The notes below the pieces were generated by a model. It had not been told where the DNA came from and ran no database searches. It saw only the letters and a program-made list of their open reading frames with translations. The translations under genes were made by a program, and so were the position numbers. A DNA stretch of 42,839 nt from JAIRLS01 sp031551455. GTDB lineage: Bacteria > Bacteroidota > Bacteroidia > Bacteroidales > UBA4181. Shown piece by piece: positions 1 to 6,023 of this stretch (position 1 is its first letter; every line of letters starts with the position of its first letter). The stretch is from contig JAVBNP010000012.1 in the NCBI GenBank assembly GCA_031551455.1, forward strand, positions 1-42,839. The letters are read 5' to 3'.

Positions 1-872
1 GTGCTTTATACAGGTAGCTTACTTTATCCCCACAAACGCCGCAAAACAAAGATTTTTCCTGCGGTGAAAGCTGAAAAGGTTCTCTTGAAGGTCTTTGTAC
101 TTCAGTGAAAAGATGTCGGCCATATTCATGCCATTACAGTAAAAGCTGAAAAGCCATATATCCCGTGCAAATTCCTCTTCATGGTTTTCCCTGATTTTCC
201 TTATGTCGTGAATGGTCAGTGCACGGTTGACTTACCAGGTATGGCTATCTCGTACTTGCCTTCATTTTTCAACCCGAATGGATATGCATCCCGGGACATG
301 AACTTCTTGATGATGACATTGATGATCGTACGAAATGCATAAAAATATCCCTGGAGTGTAGCCAGCGAATTTCCCCGGCCTAGGAACCATTTTTCGTACC
401 TTTCACAAAATTTGGGAGTAATATCCCGTATTTGAAGGTCGGGCATAAACTTCTTGACAGACCACATAACTCTTTCGTAGCAATGGGCTGATCCAAACCG
501 TTCATCTTTCCTTAAATCCTCAATATACTGATCCCAGGTATCAAATACCTTGTTCTTGTTTGCCTTGATCAATCTTTTGTTTCCAAGGAAATGAGCCTCA
601 AACAACTCGTATGTGAAATCATCGCCCAGTTGGTTGATTACATCCAAAGCACGGCCAATCTCCCGGTCAGTATATTTCTTGATCGTTTGCAACTTCTCGT
701 TTTTTAAATTTTTGGAACACAGCTTTAGGAACTGAACTTCTGTCAAGGCGAGTTTTCTATTGAAACTGTACCTCTTGTTTTTGTTACCATCCGTATAAAC
801 GATCAATTTCAGCGGATAGGTTCCGTCCTTCTTAGCCCGCCTCTTGTCCAAATATAAATTTACTGTTGCCAT
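1..872 (-). pseudogene. Decayed tyrosine recombinase (phage-type integrase), truncated by window edge
   Basis: The first ~210 codons, from the ATG at 872, encode the N-terminal half of a Bacteroidetes mobile-element integrase: an arm-type DNA-binding segment beginning MATVNLYLDKRRAKKDGTYP, then a SAM-like core-binding domain. The frame stops at 216-218. Shifting frame at about 225 restores family-like sequence (NRALTIHDIRKIRE, then DIWLFSFYCNGMNMADIFSL), which is the start of the catalytic domain. That frame then drifts into FAAFVGIK and a stop near 19-21. At least one, probably two, frameshifts are present, so the catalytic R-H-R-Y set is not reachable within the window. The longer ORF start at 914 adds residues unlike the family start. 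It is probably a relic of an integrated element, consistent with the accessory nature of the next 5 kb. A sequencing indel is the alternative for one of the breaks. Confidence 0.8.
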
Positions 873-1048
873 AATGCATTTTTGATTTATCGAATTTGCC
901 ATTAAATTTGCCATTCAAATTTACCAAAAAGGCACCATATATCACCTAAAATTCAAACAGAAACTTCATACAAATATCACAATACTAATAAGATATTGAA
1001 ATATCGTAATGGTAATGAAAACAACATTAAAACGGTAAAATGGAATTT

Positions 1049-1155
1049 GTAATTGCTGTTTGAAGAAAAAATGAATATAAATCGGAAAAACAGGAAGCCT
1101 TATTTCAATTCGAAAATCGATTGTCGGATTATAAATCCGACAAAGTTCCGAGCGA
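1049..1155. repeat. Dispersed ~100-bp intergenic repeat, copy A
   Basis: Shares a long near-identical stretch with 2558-2660 and a diverged one with 3439-3530. All have the order: attgctg/cttgaagaa, then aatgaatataa, then two adjacent short palindromes (cgattcgaaaatcg-type and tcggattataaatccga). Copy A ends just before the lactonase start, so it probably supplies the 5' untranslated region or promoter context of that gene. Confidence 0.85.
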
Positions 1156-1183
1156 GGTGAAACAGCCAAACATAATATTAAAG

Positions 1184-2347
1184 ATGATACACGCAAAAAG
1201 CATTTTTATCATTTTGTCGATATTTTTGGGAATATCGGCATGCGGTTCAAAAAGTAACAAGAATCAATCGACCGAAAAAACGAACAAAGATAACCTATAC
1301 ATGTTGGTCGGAACCTATACCTCGGGCGACAGCAAAGGCATCTATGTCTGCCGTTTCGATCAGGAAACCGGAGCTCCGGAACATGTAACCGGCGTCGCGG
1401 CAACCAATCCGTCGTATCTGACCGTTTCGGCAGACGAACGTTTTGTGTATTCCGTGGGCGAAAATCCCGAAAAGGAAGCCGTAGCCAAGGCATTTGCTTT
1501 CGATAAAAAAACAGGCGCGTTGAAGCTTTTGAATACGCAGCTTACCGGCAGTGCCGGCCCGTGTTATATCAATACCGATCGTGAAGGCAGATTCGTTGTG
1601 ACGGCCAACTATAGCGGCGGCACGGTCAGTGTGTTCCCGATTGCGGATGACGGTTCTTTGAAGCCCGCGTCAAAGGTTTTCGAATTTGAAGGATCGGGGC
1701 CCGATCCGACACGTCAAACAAAACCGCATTTGCACAGCGTGGTATTCTCGCCCGATCAAAGATATCTGTTTGCCGCCGATTTGGGAACAGATAAGTTACA
1801 CAAATTTACGGTAGACGAAGAGTTTCCTTTCTTCCTGTCGGTCGGTACACCGGAAGCTTTCGAAGTGGAGCCCGGTTCGGGGCCGCGGCATTTCGACTTT
1901 CATCCGAACGGGAAATTTGCATACTTGTTGAATGAGTTATCGGGAAAAGTAACCGCTTTCCGCTATGCCAACGGCAACTTGGAGGCTTTTCAATACATTA
2001 CTTCGGATACTACGCCGGGCGTGGGAAGCAAAGGGAGCGCCGATATTCATGTTTCGCCCGACGGAAAGTTTCTGTATGCTTCCAATCGCTTGCAAGCTGA
2101 CGGTGTGGCTATTTTCCGCATCAACGAAACGGACGGAACATTGACATCCGTGGGGTACCAACCTACGGGAATTCATCCGCGCAATTTTATCATTTCGCCG
2201 AACGGAAAATACCTTTTGGTGGCAGCCCGAGACAGCAATACGATTCAGGTTTTCGCCGTCGATCGGAAAACCGGCATGTTGACGGATACCGGAAAACTTA
2301 TTGCCGACATCGATAAACCGGTGTGTTTGAAGTTCATTAATCCGTAA
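1184..2347 (+). CDS. Lactonase family lipoprotein (6-phosphogluconolactonase-like seven-bladed beta-propeller)
   Basis: About 387 residues from the ATG at 1184. The ORF opens further upstream at 1121, but that extension lies inside a dispersed intergenic repeat and would hide the signal peptide. From 1184 there is a short charged start, a hydrophobic segment (IFIILSIFLGISAC) and a lipobox Cys, so it is probably a lipoprotein. The body has repeated propeller strands typical of the Pgl/COG2706 lactonase family: LYMLVGTYTSGDSKGIYV, PSYLTVSADERFVYSVGE, PHLHSVVFSPDQRYLFAADL, SADIHVSPDGKFLYASNR, HPRNFIISPNGKYLLVAARD. Cytosolic family members hydrolyse 6-phosphogluconolactone. An exported lipoprotein version more likely acts on another sugar lactone, which is inference. 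No operon partner is evident. Confidence 0.88.
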   Translation: MIHAKSIFIILSIFLGISACGSKSNKNQSTEKTNKDNLYMLVGTYTSGDSKGIYVCRFDQETGAPEHVTGVAATNPSYLTVSADERFVYSVGENPEKEAVAKAFAFDKKTGALKLLNTQLTGSAGPCYINTDREGRFVVTANYSGGTVSVFPIADDGSLKPASKVFEFEGSGPDPTRQTKPHLHSVVFSPDQRYLFAADLGTDKLHKFTVDEEFPFFLSVGTPEAFEVEPGSGPRHFDFHPNGKFAYLLNELSGKVTAFRYANGNLEAFQYITSDTTPGVGSKGSADIHVSPDGKFLYASNRLQADGVAIFRINETDGTLTSVGYQPTGIHPRNFIISPNGKYLLVAARDSNTIQVFAVDRKTGMLTDTGKLIADIDKPVCLKFINP

Positions 2348-2557
2348 TGTCTTATTTCAAAGAAGGCTCCCGTAACGATATTCCGGTTTCTTTATTGTTT
2401 TTGCGCCAATCCGTAAAATACCCTCGTTGAGCGGCATTTCCCCTACGATAAAAAATCGTTGATTAAAAAATTTAACTACTTTTATGCGATTGATTTTCAA
2501 TACGAATAAAAGCAATTAATTAGAATTTGCAATGTCGCTCTGAATACCAGAAAATTG

Positions 2558-2660
2558 CAATTACCGCTTGAAGAAAAATGAATATAATTCGGAAAAACAG
2601 GAAGTCTTGTTTCGATTCGAAAATCGATTGTCGGATTATAAATCCGACAATGTTCCGAGG
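2558..2660. repeat. Dispersed ~100-bp intergenic repeat, copy B
   Basis: Nearly identical to copy A at 1049-1155: same aatgaatataa, cggaaaaacaggaag and paired palindromes, ending tgttccgagg. It lies between the lactonase gene and the zinc-ribbon gene. Confidence 0.85.
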
Positions 2661-2773
2661 TAAGCCTTGAAAAATAAAAGATTATCGTATTTCGGGTTGC
2701 TTTGTGCTATAAATAGTGTAGAGAGTGACAGCCTATAATCGAGTTGCACATAAGCGGGCGACAGTGCAGTGGG

Positions 2774-2840
2774 CAATAAGGTGAAAAATTGAAAATTAGT
2801 CAATTAAATTATTATAACCCGCTCTGAAAGGGGCATAAAA
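2774..2840 (+). promoter_or_regulatory. Shared 5' leader, copy 1
   Basis: Runs from gcaataaggtgaaaaattga to ctctgaaaggggcataaaa immediately before the zinc-ribbon gene. The same order (caataa-gtgaaaa-ttgaa-gatt, then aaccg, then gaaag-ggcataaa) recurs before 4359 and, shortened, before 5297. Whether it is a promoter/leader or a recombination scar is not settled by the sequence. Confidence 0.5.
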
Positions 2841-2850
2841 AGTGAAGAAT

Positions 2851-3351
2851 ATGAGTATAAAATGTCTATTTGGGCACAAATGGAGTGGCTGTAAATGCGA
2901 AAGATGCGGTAAAACGCAGGACATAGGGCATAATTATGTTGCCGTTAGTGAAAAATGTATTGAGAAATGTACTATCTGTGGTAAGGAACGTACCATAGAA
3001 CATATGTGGAATGGCTGTAAATGTTCTCGTTGCGGTAAAGTTCGTGATGAACAACATGATTGGGATTTGTGTAAAGGGGAATGTATTCGTTGTGGAAAAA
3101 CACAGCGTGAACAACATGTTTGGAGTGGAGATAAGTGTTCTCGTTGCGGTAAACAGCGTGAAGAAGAATGTATCATATGCGGCAAAACCAAAACCGATTT
3201 TGATAAATATTATGAAGAACTACGCAAAAAAAATGTTGTAATAATAAGCAGAGACCGCATAGTTAAGTGTACAAGTTGCAATGGTGTAATATGCACCATA
3301 TGCTTAAACAAAAATGACGGAATTTGCCCGCAATGTAAAAAAGATATGTAG
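2851..3351 (+). CDS. Small cytoplasmic protein of tandem zinc-ribbon repeats
   Basis: About 166 residues from the ATG at 2851; a GTG at 2842 in frame, 8 bases after aaagggg, is an alternative start. No signal peptide. The chain is built of 4-5 copies of a ~25-residue unit of the form H-x-W-x-G-x-K-C-x-R-C-G-K-x-R-x-E-x-H: KWSGCKCERCGKTQ, MWNGCKCSRCGKVR, WDLCKGECIRCGKTQ, VWSGDKCSRCGKQR, with shorter CTICGKER/CIICGKTK pairs. Each supplies paired CxxC knuckles. A final four-Cys module (CTSCNGVICTICLNKNDGICPQC) looks like a separate treble-clef/ribbon. Metal binding is a strong inference; the function is unknown. Similar CxxCGK-repeat proteins are found in other bacteria as uncharacterised ORFs. 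It sits first in a run of unrelated small genes separated by repeats. Confidence 0.75.
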   Translation: MSIKCLFGHKWSGCKCERCGKTQDIGHNYVAVSEKCIEKCTICGKERTIEHMWNGCKCSRCGKVRDEQHDWDLCKGECIRCGKTQREQHVWSGDKCSRCGKQREEECIICGKTKTDFDKYYEELRKKNVVIISRDRIVKCTSCNGVICTICLNKNDGICPQCKKDM

Positions 3352-3438
3352 TTTTTAGTATGCGGAAAGATTGCCGACGCACAACAAGCAACACCATTGA
3401 ACATCAACCTCACTGTTGTTCAAAATATTAAGCAATTA

Positions 3439-3530
3439 GTAATTGCTGCTTGAAGAATGTAAATGAAAAAGCGTTTATTTCGATTCAAGAATCGATTATC
3501 GGATTGCAAATCCGATATTATTTCGAGCAA
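3439..3530. repeat. Dispersed intergenic repeat, copy C (diverged)
   Basis: Shares attgctgcttgaagaa, tttcgattcaagaatcgatt and a variant of the second palindrome (tcggattgcaaatccgata) with copies A and B, but the central part is altered. Followed by cattgcaaatgtcgctcaac, a motif also seen near 2529 and 8519. Confidence 0.75.
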
Positions 3531-3635
3531 CATTGCAAATGTCGCTCAACGCAGGGTTAAGCATAACTAAAAATAGATTTAATAATATGCTAATTAAAAA
3601 CCTCGACGATGTATAGGTCAATCGCTAAGAGAAAA

Positions 3636-4052
3636 ATGAAAAGAATAGTTTTTAATTATTTAGCAGTGGCAGTCCTCATAGTATTGACTGCATTGACATC
3701 TTGTGGCGGTAAGTCAACGATGAAAGGTACAACGTATGTTAACAGCAATGCCGAGAATAAACCAATGGTTTTTATGACCGGAACCGTTGGAGTGTTTGAA
3801 TTTGTAGACGATAATAGAGTTGATATTCTCTTCCCTCATGCTATTGATACAAAGAATATGGGAGGTACAATTGGCATTAGCAGTGAATTATGGGTTGGCG
3901 GCGAATATGAGAGAAGTGGAAGTAAAATCACCATCCGCTTCAAACTTAATAAAGACCAAGCGGAACCCGGTGTATTGGAAGTCGAAGTAAAAGACGACGG
4001 GAAAACCTTGCTTGGTGAACAGGGTGAGCGTTTTAATAAAATGAACAAGTAA
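3636..4052 (+). CDS. Small uncharacterised lipoprotein
   Basis: About 138 residues from the ATG at 3636. The ORF can be opened at 3609, but the second ATG gives a clean signal: KR, then YLAVAVLIVLTALTSC with lipobox Cys23 followed by GGKS. The mature part is ~115 residues of predicted beta strands (GTVGVFEFVDDNRVDILFP, GGEYERSGSKITIRFKL, GVLEVEVKDDGKTLLGE). It resembles the many small Bacteroidetes lipoproteins that describe a value with a single beta-barrel-like fold, but I recognise no family. No operon partner; upstream is repeat copy C. Confidence 0.7.
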   Translation: MKRIVFNYLAVAVLIVLTALTSCGGKSTMKGTTYVNSNAENKPMVFMTGTVGVFEFVDDNRVDILFPHAIDTKNMGGTIGISSELWVGGEYERSGSKITIRFKLNKDQAEPGVLEVEVKDDGKTLLGEQGERFNKMNK

Positions 4053-4084
4053 TTGGCAATTAAATACGGGAAAAATACCGGCAC

Positions 4085-4290
4085 TTAATAACAAGATTTT
4101 TCGTTGCATGCGATAGCACAAATAATAAAAACTGCCGAATGCACAACAAGCAGTTTGACACAACAGCGGCAGTATGTCCGCAGAAAATTTTGTGCGGAAA
4201 TGAATTTTTATCGCCCGCATGAAAGGCAGTGGAAGCCGCCACTTCGCCAAGCCGCTGCCACGTTGGCTGCAAGCCCGAGATTGCGGTGGA
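4085..4290. repeat. Structured GC-richer intergenic element with inverted arms
   Basis: A ~200-base noncoding block containing gcacaacaagcagtttgac, acagcggcagtatgtccgc, a ccgcagaaaattttgtgcgg hairpin, and ggcagtggaagccgcc / aagccgctgccacgttggc. The arms cagcggc (about 4164) and gccgctg (about 4250) are inverted, so either strand can fold into a large imperfect hairpin. The words gccgac/tgcacaacaagca also occur at about 3373, after the zinc-ribbon gene. It looks like an attC-like or transposon-derived palindromic repeat. The identity is uncertain. Confidence 0.5.
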
Positions 4291-4349
4291 CAATAATGTG
4301 AAAATTTGAAGATTAATAAAGTGTAAACCGTTTAGAAAGAGGCATAAAG
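4291..4349 (+). promoter_or_regulatory. Shared 5' leader, copy 2
   Basis: caataatgtgaaaatttgaa, gattaataaa, gtgtaaaccg, then agaaagaggcataaagaatt just before the ATG at 4359. It aligns with 2774-2840 and with 5255-5284. Confidence 0.5.
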
Positions 4350-4358
4350 AATTAAAAT

Positions 4359-5222
4359 ATGGATACAAAATATTGGAGTGTCGGGCATAAATCCTTTTGG
4401 TTAATAACGGTTTTATTAGTGCTTTTGACGGCATGTAATAATACCAAGTTAAATTTGCCCGTGATGGAAGATATTGCAACGGCAACTATACGGGAATACT
4501 GCAACGGGACTCCCGTAAGCAGGGAAATAACGTTGAGTAAAGACAGCATTGGACTTTTAAATTACTTTATTAAACTTAGAGATTACGGTAAATATAAACA
4601 ATACCGTAAGACAATCAAGAAATCGGTCAGCGATGTACCAACCGTTGAGAAAAGTTTCCGGATTCGTTTGGAACTTGTATCGGGGGAAGTACGAACTTTT
4701 TACATTTACGCAACAGGAAACAAAGAATATATCGAGGAACCTCATATAGGGATATACAAATACCTATATACAATCAACAGCTTATATCGCTCACTTACAA
4801 GAGAGAGCAGTCTTGGTGGACATGCGTATTTGTATATATCACTTTCTGACGCGTTCTTTGGTGAAAATTATTCCATTTTGCAAGAATATAACGGTGCCGC
4901 AAAAGCAATTTTTATGGAATTTAAGAGTGGTGGCGACGATACCAATGATAATCCGCTTTCGTGGCCAAGTCGCTATATTCCGGAAGCAAGAGTTGCCGAG
5001 AGAGCGGAGGATGTTCGATATATTGTAGCGTATTATGATAAAGCGACATATAGCGGTTATTGGTACGTACCAAGCACAGGGAAGCGTTTAGGTAATTCGT
5101 ATGATCATACTTACGATTTGATAATCCATGACCTTATAAAAAAAGAAACTACGTCTATGGGAAATATTAGTTTTGGTGATGCAAGTTCTGTCCTTGAAAA
5201 GTATTTTTCCAACGCTGAGTAG
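4359..5222 (+). CDS. Uncharacterised lipoprotein
   Basis: 287 residues. The N terminus carries a signal with lipobox (FWLITVLLVLLTAC, Cys26), so export and lipidation are expected. The mature part begins NNTKLNLPVMEDIATATI. It contains a beta-rich region with REYCNGTPVSREITLSKDS and RIRLELVSGEVRTFYIYATG, then a YKYLYTINSLYRSLTRE helix. The second half ends VLEKYFSNAE. I recognise no family. It follows a leader shared with the zinc-ribbon gene and the 5297 gene; its 3' neighbour starts 74 bases downstream on the same strand. Codon use is like its neighbours. Confidence 0.7.
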   Translation: MDTKYWSVGHKSFWLITVLLVLLTACNNTKLNLPVMEDIATATIREYCNGTPVSREITLSKDSIGLLNYFIKLRDYGKYKQYRKTIKKSVSDVPTVEKSFRIRLELVSGEVRTFYIYATGNKEYIEEPHIGIYKYLYTINSLYRSLTRESSLGGHAYLYISLSDAFFGENYSILQEYNGAAKAIFMEFKSGGDDTNDNPLSWPSRYIPEARVAERAEDVRYIVAYYDKATYSGYWYVPSTGKRLGNSYDHTYDLIIHDLIKKETTSMGNISFGDASSVLEKYFSNAE

Positions 5223-5254
5223 ATATTGAAAATATTGTATTAACAATAAATAAT

Positions 5255-5284
5255 AATGTAAACCGCTCCGCAAGGGGCATAAAA
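5255..5284 (+). promoter_or_regulatory. Shared 5' leader, copy 3 (short)
   Basis: ataatgtaaaccgctccgca aggggcataaaa before the ATG at 5297 repeats the 3' part of the leaders at 2774-2840 and 4291-4349. The purine stretch is ~19 bases from the ATG, too far for an ordinary ribosome-binding site, so conservation probably has another cause. Confidence 0.5.
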
Positions 5285-5296
5285 CCAAAGAAAAAC

Positions 5297-5698
5297 ATGA
5301 AAGCACTTTACTTAGGAAGTAAGAAGAACATATTTAGAAGTATGGTCCTCGGGCTCGCATTAATGCTCGTTACGTCAACAGCAATGATTGCCCAAGATAA
5401 GCCGGCACAGTGTAAACTTCTGGTATCAACCGGATTCACCATAACCAAAATAGACGGAAAGAAAAAAACGGTAAATAGCGGTAAAACGGTAACGATACCT
5501 GCAGGAAAACACAAGCTCACTTACAATCACACATATACGAGAACAATGTCAGGCATGCCGAGTCAAATGAGTAAATACGGAGACGAAATCGAGTTTGAGT
5601 TCGAAAGCGGAAAATCATACAAACTTGATGTATCCGCCGAATTTGAGAGTTTTGGCATGAGAAGCCCCGGACCGCCCGAAATAACAGAAATAAATTAA
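5297..5698 (+). CDS. Small exported protein, unknown function
   Basis: 133 residues with a positively charged start and a hydrophobic signal (SMVLGLALMLVTSTAMIAQ, probably cleaved after AQ or TAMIA). The mature ~95 residues look like one small beta sandwich: CKLLVSTGFTITKIDGKKKT, VTIPAGKHKLTYNHTYT, DEIEFEFESGKSYKLDVSAE. The pattern 'VTIPAGKHKL ... GKSYKLDV' is like domains that describe how a ligand-binding beta module is bounded (PEGA/DUF-type folds), but there is no firm family match. It is the last gene of the same-strand small-gene run; an IS relic on the opposite strand begins 14 bases after its stop. Confidence 0.7.
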   Translation: MKALYLGSKKNIFRSMVLGLALMLVTSTAMIAQDKPAQCKLLVSTGFTITKIDGKKKTVNSGKTVTIPAGKHKLTYNHTYTRTMSGMPSQMSKYGDEIEFEFESGKSYKLDVSAEFESFGMRSPGPPEITEIN

Positions 5699-5711
5699 AG
5701 GGGGCCTTTTA

Positions 5712-5938
5712 TCATATTTTAACGGGTCTTGCTTTCGCGTTATCGAACAGGGTATTTGTATGGGCTGAAATACTTGCCCGTATTTTTATTATCTTTGCAT
5801 TTACAGGCCTTTGGTACGAGATCGTAAGAGGAAATCGCAACCGTACCAATGGAGATTTTCCAACCGGTCGAGGCAATCCCGATCGGTCGGAAATGATTTT
5901 ACGAAGTCTATTGATGAATCAAAATCTTTGCTTATCAT
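5712..5938 (-). pseudogene. IS1595-family (ISXO2-like) transposase relic
   Basis: From the ATG at 5938 the minus strand reads MISKDFDSSIDFVKSFPTD, then RDCLDRLENLHW, the usual N terminus of IS1595-type transposases (family form: xxFPTxxxCxxYLxxLRW followed by a zinc finger). It stops at 5801. In the next frames the expected sequence continues: YKCKDNKNTGKYFS, then TNTLFDNAKARPVKI, the zinc-ribbon and TxxF segment, ending at a stop at 5712. Two frameshifts and loss of everything downstream show that it is a short dead remnant. Other annotations would miss it because no single ORF exceeds 60 residues of homology. Confidence 0.75.
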
Positions 5939-5986
5939 AACTTCACCCTTAAGGATAAGGCAAATTAGTGTGAAATTGTATATAGT

Positions 5987-5994
5987 TATCTTTG
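5987..5994 (+). promoter_or_regulatory. Bacteroidetes -7 promoter box for the GH127 gene
   Basis: TATCTTTG matches the TAnnTTTG consensus and lies 30 bases before the ATG at 6024, placing the transcription start at about 6001. A second TATCTTTG occurs at about 5788 inside the transposase relic. Confidence 0.55.
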
Positions 5995-6023
5995 TTTTAA
6001 TACGCTTACTCCAACCGACCGCC

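Larger units (their letters stand above)
2348..2850. other. Gene-free interval with repeat copy B and a shared leader
   Basis: About 500 bases without a convincing gene. It contains repeat copy B (2558-2660). A structured stretch at about 2716-2790 resembles the one at 4100-4290. It ends in a leader (about 2774-2840) closely similar to those in front of the genes at 4359 and 5297. A motif related to gttgagcggcatt / tttgcaatgtcgctc occurs at about 2426 and 2526. Confidence 0.6.

Noticed and set aside
1121..1183. Upstream start of the lactonase gene
   Set aside because: The extension lies in a dispersed repeat and would place 21 extra residues before an otherwise standard lipoprotein signal.
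5811..6023. Upstream start of the GH127 gene
   Set aside because: This part overlaps an opposite-strand transposase relic; the signal peptide and promoter support the start at 6024.
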